DNA of 64,000 bases from Hyphomicrobiales bacterium. Lineage in GTDB: Bacteria; Pseudomonadota; Alphaproteobacteria; Rhizobiales; Rhizobiaceae. How positions within the stretch are numbered: the stretch's first letter is position 1; the number at the start of each line of letters is the position of its first letter. Location: NCBI GenBank assembly GCA_900471815.1, contig UICE01000007.1, forward strand, positions 1 to 64,000, read 5' to 3'. The translations under genes were made by a program, and so were the position numbers. This document shows, piece after piece, positions 1 through 10,200 of this stretch. The notes under the pieces are model-generated. The model saw only the letters and a list, made by a program, of their open reading frames with translations. It had not been told where the DNA came from and made no database searches.

Positions 1-58
1 AAAAGCGGGCGTGGCAAGGGGAAGGCATAACAAAAACAACCAGCTAGGCGATGGGCGC

Positions 59-87
59 TTGCGTTGGCAGGACACAGTCACTAATCT
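59..87 (+). promoter_or_regulatory. possible promoter of the thiamine transport operon
   Basis: TTGCGT (59-64) and TAATCT (82-87) are separated by 17 bases. They would start transcription near position 94, just at the 5' edge of the TPP riboswitch. Each hexamer matches the sigma-70 consensus only partly, so position is the main argument. Confidence 0.3.
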
Positions 88-94
88 GGCCTTG

Positions 95-190
95 CTCTAA
101 CGGGGTGCCTGCATCAACAGGCTGAGAGACTGGAACCAATCCAGTCAACCCGCGGAACCTGATCCGGTTTGTACCGGCGGAGGGATTAGA
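95..190 (+). promoter_or_regulatory. TPP (THI-box) riboswitch
   Basis: The conserved THI-box blocks appear in order: CTAACGGGGTGCC (97-109), GGCTGAGA (120-127), ACCC (149-152 region), GAACCTGATCCGG (155-167) and ACCGGCGGAGGGATTAGA (173-190). This aptamer class binds thiamine pyrophosphate and switches off thiamine genes. It lies 58 bases before thiB. No run of U follows, so control is probably at translation. GGCGC at 208-212 can pair with GCGCC at 242-246, which adjoins the AGGAGG ribosome site (237-242). Confidence 0.94.
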
Positions 191-247
191 TGCGGCTTCA
201 CAAGCCGGCGCACCTATCCTTTTGAAATTCAACTTTAGGAGGCGCCT

Positions 248-1261
248 ATGCAGCCACTCGAATTTATGAAATTTGCCCTTGTTTCCAGCGCATTGGCATT
301 TGGCCTTTCCAGCCCAGCAAATGCGGATGGCAAGCTGACAGTCTACACCTATGAAAGCTTTACCTCTGAATGGGGGCCAGGGCCAAAAGTCAAAGAAGCC
401 TTTGAGAAGCAATGCACCTGTACTGTTGACTTTGTAGCAGTCGCCGATGGCGTTGCGCTGCTTAACCGTCTGAAGCTTGAAGGCGCATCGACAAAGGCGG
501 ATATTGTTCTCGGTCTGGATACGAACCTGACTTTTGAAGCTCAGCAAACCGGACTTTTTGCGCCGCATGGCATAGATACAACTGCTATCGACATTCCTGG
601 CGGCTTCAAGGACAGCATTTTCGTTCCCTATGATTATGGCTACTTCGCTGTCATTTATGACACAGAGAAAGTCAAAGACGCACCGGTTAGTCTGAAGGAT
701 TTGGTTGATGGCGATCCGAAGCAGAAGATCGTTATTGAAGATCCTCGCACGTCTACACCGGGCCTTGGTCTCGTATTGTGGATGAAGTCAGTTTACGGCG
801 ACAAGGCCGGTGAAGCCTGGGCCAAACTCAAGGATCGCGTTTTAACCGTCACGCCCGGCTGGTCAGAAGCCTATGGGCTTTTTACCAAAGGTGAAGCGCC
901 CATGGTGCTTTCCTATACTACGTCGCCCGCTTATCATCTGATCGCGGACAAAACCGATCGGTACAAGGCAGCATCCTTCGATGAAGGACATTACCTGCAG
1001 GTCGAGGTTGCAGCGCAAACTGTAAACGGAGCCAAGAACCCGCTTGCTGCGCAGTTTTTGACATTTGTTACCGGCACGGCATTTCAGGATACTATTCCCG
1101 AAAACAATTGGATGTATCCTGCAGCTAAAACCTCAAATCCGCTCAATCCAGCCTTTGACACATTGGTAAAGCCAGCAAAGACACTGACTTTCACATCTGA
1201 AGAAGTGGCGAAAAATCGCAAAGCCTGGATCGACGAGTGGCTTGAAGCCATGAGCAAGTAG
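248..1261 (+). CDS. thiB: thiamine-binding periplasmic protein ThiB
   Basis: This is the solute-binding component of the thiamine/TPP ABC importer. The 337-residue protein begins with a Sec signal peptide that probably ends at ANA (residues 24-26), followed by the family-typical mature start [11 protein letters not shown]. The start at 248 is supported by AGGAGG five bases upstream; a second Met at residue 7 also leaves a usable signal peptide. The gene follows a TPP riboswitch and is followed after 5 bases by thiP, so the three genes form one operon repressed by TPP. Conserved segments such as [13 protein letters not shown] and the aromatic-rich C-terminal half match the ThiB family. Confidence 0.95.
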   Translation: MQPLEFMKFALVSSALAFGLSSPANADGKLTVYTYESFTSEWGPGPKVKEAFEKQCTCTVDFVAVADGVALLNRLKLEGASTKADIVLGLDTNLTFEAQQTGLFAPHGIDTTAIDIPGGFKDSIFVPYDYGYFAVIYDTEKVKDAPVSLKDLVDGDPKQKIVIEDPRTSTPGLGLVLWMKSVYGDKAGEAWAKLKDRVLTVTPGWSEAYGLFTKGEAPMVLSYTTSPAYHLIADKTDRYKAASFDEGHYLQVEVAAQTVNGAKNPLAAQFLTFVTGTAFQDTIPENNWMYPAAKTSNPLNPAFDTLVKPAKTLTFTSEEVAKNRKAWIDEWLEAMSK

Positions 1262-1266
1262 CATAG

Positions 1267-2898
1267 ATGGCCGCCTCTTCGATGAAACCCTTGGCGGGAG
1301 GTCTCGCTCTCGCCTTTCTGGGCGTATTGGCGGGCGGCTCTCTCCTCAGTCTCGCCATTGAAGCTTTCCGTGGAAGCACGGAGGGCTTTGCTACTTTTGA
1401 CAGCTACATTTGGCGGATTGCACGCTTCACAATCCTTCAAGCGCTCCTTTCCATGGTGCTTTCTGTCGGCTTTGCCATCCCGCTTGCCCGTGCATTGCAT
1501 GCGCAGCAGAGCTTTCCGGGACGCGCAATGCTCCTGCGTCTGTTTGCCTTGCCTCTGGCGCTGCCAGCGCTCGTTGCCGTGCTCGGTGTCACCAGCATTT
1601 ACGGACGAAACGGTTTGCTGGCTGCTATCCTCGGATGGCTGGGGCTTGATTTGGTTCCCGATATTTACGGGCTGACGGGCATTCTTCTCGCCCATGTATT
1701 TTTCAATTTGCCATTGGCGACACGGCTCATTCTCTCAGGTCTGGATTCCATTCCCGAAGATTATTGGAAACTCTCCTCACAACTGGGGATGAGCAACTGG
1801 ACACAGTTCAAATTAATCGAATGGCCGGTCATTTTACGCAGTATATCGGGTGTGGCTGGCTTGATCTTCATGCTGTGCATTACTTCATTCACCGTGGTGC
1901 TGACACTCGGCGGAGGGCCTCGCGCCACGACACTCGAAGTTGCAATATACCAGTTGCTTCACTTCGATTTTGATATAGCCAGAGCGGTGTCCCTGACGCT
2001 TCTTCAGCTTTGCCTGACAATTATCGTGCTCGGCCTTCTATCGCTCGCTGGGCGTCCGACAGAAGAAGGCTTCAGCTTGCGTACCACGACCCGCCGCTTC
2101 GACATGCCTTCATTGCCGCAAAGACTATGGAACATTACTCTGATTATATCCGGTTTTCTGTTCGTAACCTTGCCCATGGCAGGCACTGTCGTTTCCGGCT
2201 TGTCGGCAGATATTACCCGTCTCCTGTCCGAAACAACCGTCTGGCGCGCAATTGTCACCAGTCTTGTTCTTGGCGCAATCGCGGCCGCACTTTCACTGAT
2301 AATTTCGCTTAGTCTTGTGATTACGCGGGAGTTTTTGGCAACCCGGCGGCGCTACGCCAGAGCTGGAGTATTTGAGCGCTCGCTTGATCTTGGCGCGAGC
2401 TTGATCATAGTGGTGCCGCCTATCATCATTGGTGCGGGATGGTTCATTCTTTCCCGCCACTTTGTCGATCCATTCAGCCTCGCACCCTTCATGGTAATAT
2501 GCGTCAATGCCGCTATGGCCATCCCTTTTGCGTTCCGGATTCTTCGACCGTCATGGGATACAGCGGCAAGCCGCCACAACAGACTGTGCGAGCAATTGGG
2601 CATTGCGGGTTGGAGCCGGCTCCGAATTATCGATTGGCCAATTTTAAAACATCCGCTCGGCATTGCCTTTGCGTTTGCCATGGCTTTGTCCCTCGGTGAT
2701 CTCGGAACAATTGCCCTGTTTGGCAACGACACCGTTCTGACCCTGCCCTATTTGCTGTTGCAACGCATGGGAAGCTATCGTACCGCCGACGCCGCCGGAT
2801 TGGCACTAATTCTTGCTGCGCTGTGCCTCATTCTCATGATCATCGCCGATAGAGGCGCAATTCGACTGGCCAAAAGGGACAGCAGTGCAAATGGCTAA
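1267..2898 (+). CDS. thiP: thiamine ABC transporter permease ThiP
   Basis: Inner-membrane permease of the thiamine importer. It is 543 residues, the usual length for a ThiP, in which two binding-protein-dependent permease domains are fused in one chain. Each half carries an EAA-type coupling loop: around residues 163-185 ([15 protein letters not shown]) and 440-460 ([15 protein letters not shown]). Roughly a dozen hydrophobic segments are visible. It starts 5 bases after thiB and overlaps the start of thiQ by 14 bases, which implies translational coupling. Confidence 0.94.
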   Translation: MAASSMKPLAGGLALAFLGVLAGGSLLSLAIEAFRGSTEGFATFDSYIWRIARFTILQALLSMVLSVGFAIPLARALHAQQSFPGRAMLLRLFALPLALPALVAVLGVTSIYGRNGLLAAILGWLGLDLVPDIYGLTGILLAHVFFNLPLATRLILSGLDSIPEDYWKLSSQLGMSNWTQFKLIEWPVILRSISGVAGLIFMLCITSFTVVLTLGGGPRATTLEVAIYQLLHFDFDIARAVSLTLLQLCLTIIVLGLLSLAGRPTEEGFSLRTTTRRFDMPSLPQRLWNITLIISGFLFVTLPMAGTVVSGLSADITRLLSETTVWRAIVTSLVLGAIAAALSLIISLSLVITREFLATRRRYARAGVFERSLDLGASLIIVVPPIIIGAGWFILSRHFVDPFSLAPFMVICVNAAMAIPFAFRILRPSWDTAASRHNRLCEQLGIAGWSRLRIIDWPILKHPLGIAFAFAMALSLGDLGTIALFGNDTVLTLPYLLLQRMGSYRTADAAGLALILAALCLILMIIADRGAIRLAKRDSSANG

Positions 2899-3634
2899 GC
2901 CCGCAAAAACAAATGGCGTCTCTGTTCGTCTCAACGCCGTGCGTTTCGACTATGGGGACATGGCAATGCACTTTGATGTGTCCATTCAAGCCTCCACAAT
3001 AACCGCCGTCATCGGCCCGAGCGGATCGGGAAAATCGACGCTGCTTAATCTCATCGCCGGGTTCGAGAAGCCCGTTGGTGGCTCGGTACTAATCAATGAG
3101 GTTGACGTGACCAGTCTTCCGCCATCGCTCCGGCCAGTCTCCATGGTGTTTCAGGACAATAATCTTTTTTCCCATCTGGATGTGATGTCCAATGTCGGAT
3201 TGGGCCGCCGTTCGGATTTGAGGCTTGATGAAGTCGACAAAGTGGAAATTCAGGCAGCGATTCGGAAAGTCGGGCTTGCCGGAAAAGAGGGAAGGAAGCC
3301 CGAGGCTCTTTCCGGGGGAGAACGTCAGCGCGTGGCAATCGCCCGCGCATTGGTGCGCAACCGTCCCGTATTGCTTCTGGATGAAGCTTTCGCTTCCCTT
3401 GGCCCTGCTTTGCGTCACGAAATGCTGGAACTTATTGAGAATCTTCAAAAAGAAACCGGAATGACAATTATCATGGTCACGCATCATCCCGACGACGCTT
3501 TGCGGCTGGCATCGACGCTGCTCTTCGTTGATAATGGGCACATTGCTGCTTCCGGCCCGGCCAAGGATCTGCTGTCAGACGATGGCCCTGCCCTGTTGCG
3601 AAATTACCTCGGTAGCAAAGAGTCTGGTCTTTGA
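2885..3634 (+). CDS. thiQ: thiamine ABC transporter ATP-binding protein ThiQ
   Basis: ATPase of the thiamine importer. Walker A is GPSGSGKST (about residues 44-52), the signature is [15 protein letters not shown] (about 141-155) and Walker B is VLLLDEA (about 161-167). The GTG at 2885 has AGGGA five bases upstream; the ATG two codons later (2891) is the alternative. The D-loop reads SLGP where most ABC ATPases have ALDP or SALD, and the residue after the catalytic Glu is Ala instead of Pro. It is the last gene of thiBPQ; I see no convincing terminator before the next gene. Confidence 0.94.
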   Translation: MQMAKPAKTNGVSVRLNAVRFDYGDMAMHFDVSIQASTITAVIGPSGSGKSTLLNLIAGFEKPVGGSVLINEVDVTSLPPSLRPVSMVFQDNNLFSHLDVMSNVGLGRRSDLRLDEVDKVEIQAAIRKVGLAGKEGRKPEALSGGERQRVAIARALVRNRPVLLLDEAFASLGPALRHEMLELIENLQKETGMTIIMVTHHPDDALRLASTLLFVDNGHIAASGPAKDLLSDDGPALLRNYLGSKESGL

Positions 3635-3751
3635 CATATTTTCGACGCCTTGCCCCGGTCAGGAAAACAATGAAATTCTTGCTCCGGGCCGCACATCGGG
3701 CTAGCAAGAACAAAGACATACGAGTCTCCTGGCACTTAATACAAAAAGGAT

Positions 3752-5266
3752 ATGATTCTGGGTTCGCACACGTCTCCCTTGAATACAGGATGGTTTCAAG
3801 CAGCTAAGCAGGGCAGAAAGCCGGCGCAGCTCATGCTGATGCTTGCCTTTCTCTCAGGTTGCCAAGTGCTGAATATTAGCAAGGAAGATGCGGCGCTTGG
3901 CCCGTCATCGAACCCGGTCACGGTAGACAATGTTAATAAGAACGACCGGCTCGCCAAACTTAGCGCTGAGCAGCATCCCCGTATTCTCGCGACCTATGGC
4001 GGCGAGTATAAGGATGCAAAACTGGAGCGCATGGTCGCCAAAGTCGTTGGCAATCTGACAACGGTTTCGGACAACCCGACCCACACCTATCGCATAACGA
4101 TTCTCAACTCGCCCAACATCAATGCCTTTGCCTTGCCGGGCGGGTATCTTTATGTCACCCGCGGCCTCCTCGCCCTCGCTAATGACAGCGCGGAACTGTC
4201 CGCCGTGATTGCTCACGAAATGGGCCACGTAATCGCCAATCACGGTATAGAGCGCCAGCAGCGCGAACAGGAAGCCGTTATTGCCGGACGCGTCGTATCG
4301 GAAGTTCTGCAGGGCGACACCGCCGGACAGGAAGCCTTGATTCGCGGCAAGCTGCGGATGGCGCAGTTTTCACGCAATCAGGAACTTCAGGCCGACGCGA
4401 TCGGCATCAAGATGATTGGCGAGGCGGGTTATGATCCATTTGCTGCGCCACGTTTCCTGCAATCCATGGCTTCCTATGCTGATTTCCGTAACGTGTCCGG
4501 CGCTACCGATGCCAGCCTCGATTTCCTTGCCAGCCACCCCTCGGCACCGCAGCGAATTGAACTTGCGCGTGGGCATGCCCGCCGTATCGGTGCCCCCGGC
4601 GTTGGCACGACCGACCGCGAATCGTTCCTGCAGGGTATAGACGGCATCCTATATGGCGATACGCCGGAAGAAGGCTATGTGCGGGGCCGCAATTTCGTCC
4701 ATCCACTTCTGGGCGTGAGCTTCACTGTTCCTGAAGGCTTCACCATCGACAACAGCGCCGATGCCGTTATGGCGACGGGCCCGGGAGAAGTAGCCGTCCG
4801 GTTTGATGGGACACAAATATCCGGCAATCCGTCAATGACCGACTACATGCGCAGCGGCTGGGTGACCGGGCTTGTCGACGCCAGCGTTACCGCTACGACC
4901 TTTAACGGCATGCCTGCGGCCAGCGCCAAGGCAAAGGCCGATCGCTGGGAGTTTGATATTTTCGTGGTCAATGCCGGTAATCGCATTTATCGCTTCCTGA
5001 CTGCGGCTCCAGCAGGAAGCTCAGCGCTAATACCCGCCTCGCAAACGGTTGTTCAGAGCTTCAAGCTCCTGACGCCTGAAGAGAAAGCCGCCATAAAGCC
5101 TTTGCGCATCCGCGTTGTGACAGTAAAGCCCGGCGATACTCTTTCATCACTTTCAAGCAAAATCTTGGGTACAGACCGCAAGCTTGACCTCTTTCGCCTG
5201 ATCAACGCCATGCCGCCCGGCGGAACCGTATCCGTCGGCGACAAGGTGAAGCTTATCAGCGAATAA
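3752..5266 (+). CDS. M48 family metalloprotease, lipoprotein, with C-terminal LysM-like segment
   Basis: A 504-residue zinc metalloprotease of the BepA/Oma1-like M48 family, probably acting in envelope quality control. The zinc site is HEMGH (H155, E156, H159) with the third ligand E211 in ELQAD. The N-terminus has a basic stretch, a hydrophobic core and a lipobox LSGC with the modified Cys at residue 37, so it should be a lipoprotein facing the periplasm. Residues 200-280 continue the M48 fold (ASHPSAPQRIELA). The last 50 residues (VTVKPGDTLSSLS...VGDKVKLI) resemble a LysM or LysM-like peptidoglycan-binding unit. The AAGGA at 3746-3750 is only one base from this ATG, so the exact start is uncertain. 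Confidence 0.9.
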   Translation: MILGSHTSPLNTGWFQAAKQGRKPAQLMLMLAFLSGCQVLNISKEDAALGPSSNPVTVDNVNKNDRLAKLSAEQHPRILATYGGEYKDAKLERMVAKVVGNLTTVSDNPTHTYRITILNSPNINAFALPGGYLYVTRGLLALANDSAELSAVIAHEMGHVIANHGIERQQREQEAVIAGRVVSEVLQGDTAGQEALIRGKLRMAQFSRNQELQADAIGIKMIGEAGYDPFAAPRFLQSMASYADFRNVSGATDASLDFLASHPSAPQRIELARGHARRIGAPGVGTTDRESFLQGIDGILYGDTPEEGYVRGRNFVHPLLGVSFTVPEGFTIDNSADAVMATGPGEVAVRFDGTQISGNPSMTDYMRSGWVTGLVDASVTATTFNGMPAASAKAKADRWEFDIFVVNAGNRIYRFLTAAPAGSSALIPASQTVVQSFKLLTPEEKAAIKPLRIRVVTVKPGDTLSSLSSKILGTDRKLDLFRLINAMPPGGTVSVGDKVKLISE

Positions 5267-5271
5267 TAAAA

Positions 5272-5293
5272 AGCCCGGCATCGCTGCCGGGCT
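5272..5293 (-). terminator. Rho-independent terminator for carD, also convergent with the protease gene
   Basis: Perfect 9-bp stem AGCCCGGCA (5272-5280) / TGCCGGGCT (5285-5293) with loop TCGC. On the minus strand it is followed by TTTTTATTATT, a good U-tract for carD. On the plus strand only a short TATTTT follows. It lies between two convergent genes. Confidence 0.85.
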
Positions 5294-5317
5294 GTATTTT
5301 GGCGAGAAAGACAGCTC

Positions 5318-5932
5318 TTATGCTGCCTCTTCCTGCTCGTCTTCAGCAACTACATCTGCTTCAACTTCTGCCTCAGCATCATCGGCCTTAGCACCGCGCT
5401 TAGGACCCTTAGCGAGATTTACCTCGATAAGACGGACAGCTTCGGTTTCTGACATCTTGTTGACGGCAGAAATTTCACGAGCCATGCGATCAAGTGCTGC
5501 CTCGTAAAGCTGGCGTTCTGAATAAGACTGTTCCGGCTGATTGTCGGCACGGAATAGATCACGCACAACTTCCGAAATCGAAATCAAATCGCCTGAATTG
5601 ATTTTCGCATCATATTCCTGCGCGCGGCGAGACCACATGGTGCGCTTGATACGGGCCCGTCCCTGGACGACCTTCAATGCGCGCTCTACATAATCTGTTT
5701 CAGAAAGTTTCCGCATGCCGATGGCTGTTGCTTTGGCAACTGGCACTTTCAGACGCATCTTGTCTTTCTGGAAATCAATAACAAACAGTTCAAGCTTGTG
5801 GCCCGCAACTTCCTGTTCTTCAATATTGACAATTTGACCAACGCCATGTGCCGGATATACAATAAATTCGCCCGTTTTAAATCCAATACGCTGGGCGGCT
5901 TTTTTCTGCGGAACTACTGTCATGCGCTTCAT
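5318..5932 (-). CDS. carD: CarD family transcriptional regulator
   Basis: RNA polymerase-interacting regulator of the CarD/CdnL family, which stabilises open complexes at stable-RNA and stress promoters. The Tudor-like RNA polymerase-binding module is FKTGEFIVYPAHGVGQIV and following residues, and the helical DNA-binding domain covers the middle (YVERALKVVQGRARIKRTMWSRRAQEYD). The C-terminus is an acidic Glu/Ala tail. The reading frame extends upstream to 6058, but that part has no CarD character. ATG at 5932 has AGGGAG just upstream; ATG at 5923 is equally possible. Length from 5932 is 204 residues. Confidence 0.9.
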   Translation of the reverse strand: MKRMTVVPQKKAAQRIGFKTGEFIVYPAHGVGQIVNIEEQEVAGHKLELFVIDFQKDKMRLKVPVAKATAIGMRKLSETDYVERALKVVQGRARIKRTMWSRRAQEYDAKINSGDLISISEVVRDLFRADNQPEQSYSERQLYEAALDRMAREISAVNKMSETEAVRLIEVNLAKGPKRGAKADDAEAEVEADVVAEDEQEEAA

Positions 5933-6276
5933 TACTCCCTGCTGCGCCCGGCAAAACGCACCGGTTAAACCAACCACTGGAAACCGGAACCCGGTTTGTC
6001 GGTCGTCAATAGTGTCGCGCAAAAGCAATCCGGACGGATCAGTTGGGCTGAATGACAAACAAGCATACCCTGAACTGTTGCGTCCGAAAAAAATCTAGCC
6101 AAGTGGTGATTTATACTTTAGCGCCACGAAATTGACGTCCAATGATCAACATATTTCAGAACCATAACATGAAAACCGCGTAGAATCAAATTTTTGCTGC
6201 AATTGCTCAAAAAATGGGGCTCAAAGCCTTGCTTATTGCACCAACTCCAGTTTAGCCAAGTCTGATTCCTGGGCTA
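5933..6276. other. intergenic region between carD and fdxA
   Basis: About 340 bases, AT-rich, with no supportable gene. It should hold the carD promoter (minus strand) and the end of fdxA. A TTGCTGCAATTGC stretch near 6194-6206 resembles the PhaR-type motif seen elsewhere in the window but has an extra base, so I do not call it. Confidence 0.5.
6209..6228 (-). terminator. weak terminator candidate for fdxA
   Basis: On the minus strand GGCT-TTG-AGCC forms a 4-bp stem (plus positions 6218-6228) followed by CCATTTTTT. The stem is short, so this is tentative. Confidence 0.35.
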
Positions 6277-6615
6277 TTAATCGCCTTCGCCGGGCTCCGG
6301 AGAAAAGAATTTCTCGAATTTGCCCGCCACACCGTCCATTTCCTTGGCATCCGACGGGGCGTCACCCTTTGTGGAGATATTCGGCCACTTCTCGGAATAC
6401 TCGGCATTCAGCTGCAACCAGCTGTCCAAACCTGGCTCAGTGTCCGGCTTGATAGCTTCCGCTGGACATTCAGGTTCACAAACACCGCAGTCGATACATT
6501 CGTCCGGGTGAATGACGAGCATGTTTTCACCTTCATAAAAACAGTCGACCGGACAGACCTCAACGCAATCCATATATTTGCAGCGGATGCAATTGTCGGT
6601 CACAACATAAGTCAT
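6277..6615 (-). CDS. fdxA: seven-iron [3Fe-4S][4Fe-4S] ferredoxin FdxA
   Basis: Cytoplasmic electron carrier of 112 residues. The cysteine pattern matches Azotobacter ferredoxin I shifted by one: C9, C17 and C50 for the 3Fe cluster, and C21, C40, C43 and C46 for the 4Fe cluster, with extra C12 and C25. The C-terminal extension ([14 protein letters not shown]...) is typical of FdxA. It is monocistronic. The neighbours do not reveal its partner. Confidence 0.95.
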   Translation of the reverse strand: MTYVVTDNCIRCKYMDCVEVCPVDCFYEGENMLVIHPDECIDCGVCEPECPAEAIKPDTEPGLDSWLQLNAEYSEKWPNISTKGDAPSDAKEMDGVAGKFEKFFSPEPGEGD

Positions 6616-6875
6616 TTACTGGCTCCAGAAGACACCACGATCAGCGGGGTACAATCGTGAGGTAACGATTTGCTGCCAAACTGACAAGAGGTAAGAACAA
6701 GACTGCGGCACCAGAACGCGGGCGTTGGTTTACCGGCGAGCCTTTGATCGCATTGTTCGCACCTTCAACAAGCGCAAACAAGCAATTCATTCACGGCGAA
6801 TGGTGTATTATCGGTATAGTGTACTCTACTTAGGTCAAAACCGAGAAAATTTATTTCGATTAAACGTTGGCCACA

Positions 6876-7295
6876 TTATGAGTTGGAATCATCGTTTTTG
6901 CCCTGCATCAAACGATCAACTTGCCGGCGCTCCCTTTTTGTTGGTCGGCCGCTACCGGCATCACGCTTTGGCAAAGCGTCCAGACGGCTAATTTCTTTCG
7001 GCATGGGCGGCGGAGACAGATCCCTGTAGAGTTTCTTCGCCTCTTCAGCTGGCCCGCGCCTTTCTCCACCCGCAACAACTTCATAAACCAGGACACGACG
7101 GTCCAAGGAAATTGTCAGCACATCGCTTACTTTGACATTCTGCGATGGCTGATCAATTTTCACTTTGTTTAGACGGACATTCCCGCTGGATACCAGTTTG
7201 GCCGCAAGGGAGCGGGATTTTACCACCCGCGCAAAGAACAGCCATTTATCGATGCGCCGTCCTTTCTTTCCTTCGTTATCGGCCTCTGCCATCAT
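6876..7295 (-). CDS. S4 domain RNA-binding protein (Hsp15-like)
   Basis: A 139-residue protein with an S4 RNA-binding fold in the first half: RRIDKWLFFARVVKSRSLAAKLVSSGNVRLNKVKI. Its relatives include Hsp15, which rescues stalled 50S subunits with attached nascent chains. The C-terminus is basic (RPTKRERRQVDRLMQG). It begins one base after the helicase stop codon, so the two are cotranscribed and probably coupled. That pairing suggests a shared role in RNA or ribosome handling. Confidence 0.88.
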   Translation of the reverse strand: MMAEADNEGKKGRRIDKWLFFARVVKSRSLAAKLVSSGNVRLNKVKIDQPSQNVKVSDVLTISLDRRVLVYEVVAGGERRGPAEEAKKLYRDLSPPPMPKEISRLDALPKRDAGSGRPTKRERRQVDRLMQGKNDDSNS

Positions 7296-7296
7296 T

Positions 7297-10200
7297 TTAT
7301 TTTTTCATTTGTTCCTTCAAAGCGAGCAGCTTGGCAAAAGGCGAGTCCATGTCGATTTTAACTGGACGTTCCTCACGCTCGGGACGCTTGGTTGGAGCCT
7401 TATGTTGTCCCTGTGGTTTTCCGCCATGTTTCGCGCCATCCTGTTTAAAGCGCTCATTGCCTGCGGGCTTGCCTTTGCCCCGGAAATGTTCCTTGCGTTC
7501 ACCACGTTCATTCTGCGGCGCAGCCGGGCGGTTGGGCTGGGCAGCTCTCTGCTCAGATTGGCCGTTTCGTGCTTGCCCACCGCGCTGATGATCGCGTTTC
7601 TCGTGATTTCCACGATTATTGCGATTATCGAAACGTGCCTGACGCCACAAGAGAATTGGCTTTGGTGCTTCTTCCGGCACCGCTGGCGTTGCTGTTTCAG
7701 CAGTCGGCTGGGATGGTTTGGCTACAGCTTGCACCACTGGTGCATTTGCAAACCCTGGACCAACCGGTTCTGCAGCAGGCACTGCAGTGTCTTTCGTTGG
7801 TGCAGCACTTGCGACCGCTTCTAGCTCCGCCAATTTGGCAGCAACAATCGCAGGTTCAACGGCCTCCTGACGATAGCCAAGATTTTTGAGGATCTCCTCC
7901 ATATCATCGGCAGTTGCACCGAGGATCGACATCATGGCTGGGATTACCAGAAAGCGTGATCCGTCATAGGCGCCATCGGGACGAGTGCCCGTGCCGGGCT
8001 TCCAGGCCAGCGCAGGACGGATGAGATCCGCCAGACGTTCAAGGATGTCGATGCGGACAGCTCTGCGACCAAGCAATCTATATCCTGCCAGACGATAGAA
8101 TGCGGGATCAAAGCTTGCATCGGTCACCACAGAGGTTCTGCCTGCGGACAATACCTGAACGACGTCGCCATACCCGGGACGGTCCTTGGCATCTTCTTTG
8201 AGCGCCCAGAGCAGCGTCAAGAGACCGGCGGGGGCCGGTTTCAGCAGAGCCGGCAAGAATACGTGATACGCGCCGAAGCGCACGCCGAGACGGCGCAGGG
8301 CTGCTCGGGAGTCCTGATCCAACCCGCGAACTTCTTCTGCAACATCCCGGCGCTGCAAAACACCGAAGTTTTCGACCAGCCGGAAGGCAAGACCTTTCGT
8401 GATTCCAACCAGCGCATCCGCATTGGCAAGATCAACAAGCGGCTTTAACACCGTGTCTATATGGTGGTTGAGAAAGCGATCAACCCGCGCGGCAACCTTG
8501 TCGCGAGCCGGGCCAGTGAGCTGCTCATCAGCCAGCAATACGGCGCGCGGCTTGAGCGCTTGCTCTCCGGATACAACGGAAGCAATAGTCGCACCGATCC
8601 AGCGCAGCGTCCCATCTGACGCCAAAGCAAAATCGCCATTGGCGGATGCCGAAAACCGCTCAGCGCGATTTTCGAACTCTGCCGCCAGCGCTTTTTGCGC
8701 TGCAGCTTTGATCGCCTTGGCGTCCGCTCCATCATCTTGAGCATCCGCAGTGAAACGGAACCCGTCTAATCGTCCAACATGGTGCCCCTCGACAACAACG
8801 TCCCCGGCAGGGCTAATTTCGGCTTCTAGCATTGTATTCTCTCTCAGGCGCCTCATAAGCACGCTTGTCCTGCGGTCTACGAAGCGTTTCGTCAACCGTT
8901 CATGCAGTGCATCGGATAATCTGTCCTCAATTTCACGCGTCTTTTCTTGCCAATGTGCCTGATCTGCCAGCCAACCGGGTCGATGAGACACAAATGTCCA
9001 CGTTCTGATCTGGGCTATACGCCGCGAAAGAGCGTCGATATCGCCATCAATGGAATCAGCCCGCCGAACCTCTTCTGCCATATAATTTTCGTTCACATGA
9101 CCTTTTTCAACAAGATCAGTATATACGGACGCAATGATGTCAGCGTGTTGCGCCGGTGCAATCTTGCGATAATCCGGCAAGGCGCAGGCGTCCCATAAAA
9201 GTGCTACACGTTCGGGCGTATTTGCGAGTGGAGCAATATCGGGATCACGCGAAAGAAACTCCAAAGCTTGCTGGTCAACCGCCGGAAGAGCTCTGGTCAG
9301 ACCATCAATCGGTGCCGGAGTGTCAATGGAGCGCTTCAGCGCATCGAGGCTGGAATAGTCAAAACGAGCACTCCGCCACTGCAAAATCTTCACTGCATCG
9401 AAAGCATGGGATTCAACACGTTGAACAAGCGCTTCGGAGAAACCTGACACATGGCCCGTCACGCCAAATGTTCCGTCACGCAAATGGCGCCCGGCTCGCC
9501 CGGCTATCTGACCGATTTCTGCCGGTGAAAGATCGCGGAACTGATATCCATCAAATTTCCGGTCCTGTGCAAACGCAACGTGGTCCACGTCGAGATTGAG
9601 CCCCATGCCAATGGCATCGGTTGCCACCAGATAGTCCACATCCCCGGACTGATAAAGCTCCACCTGCTTGTTTCTCGTTCGTGGGCTTAGCGTTCCCATG
9701 ACCACCGCAGCGCCACCATTCTGCCGCCTGATCAATTCCGCGATTGAATAGACTTCTTCCGCCGCGAAAGCCACAATCGCCGTGCGCGGTGGCAGGCGGG
9801 TAATCTTTTTAGAACCGGAATAGGCGAGATTGGACAATCTTGGCCGTGTAACCACGGATATGCCCGGCAAAAGCTTCTCTAGAATGCCACGCATCGTTGC
9901 AGCGCCCAGGAGGATTGTTTCCTGACGCCCGCGGAGATGCAGAATGCGATCCGTGAAAATGTGGCCACGCTCAAGATCGTTGGCAAGCTGAACTTCGTCA
10001 ATGGCAACAAAATCCATATCCGTATGGCGCGGCATGGCCTCTACGGTGCAAACTGAATAACGGGCGCCAGGCGGACTGATTTTTTCTTCGCCGGTAATCA
10101 GCGCGACATTGGCAATGCCTGCTCGCTCCACGACACGATTATAAACCTCGCGCGCCAAAAGCCGCAGCGGCAAACCGATCATACCGGATCGGTGCGCGAG

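Noticed and set aside
3660-3720. Inverted sequences CTTGCT/AGCAAG as a thiQ terminator
   Set aside because: The inner bases do not pair and no U-tract follows.
5933-6058. Upstream extension of carD to 6058
   Set aside because: The added 42 residues lack CarD similarity and the ribosome site fits the ATG at 5932.
6192-6206. TTGCTGCAATTGC resembling the PhaR-type motif, between carD and fdxA
   Set aside because: It has an extra base in the centre compared with the bdhA and pyc sites, and neither neighbour is linked to PHB metabolism.
6800-6845. TTGACC and GATAAT as an fdxA promoter
   Set aside because: The spacing of 20 bases is too long for a credible sigma-70 promoter.
6725-6991. 88-residue plus-strand frame
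   Set aside because: It overlaps the S4 protein gene on the other strand and lies in the fdxA upstream region.
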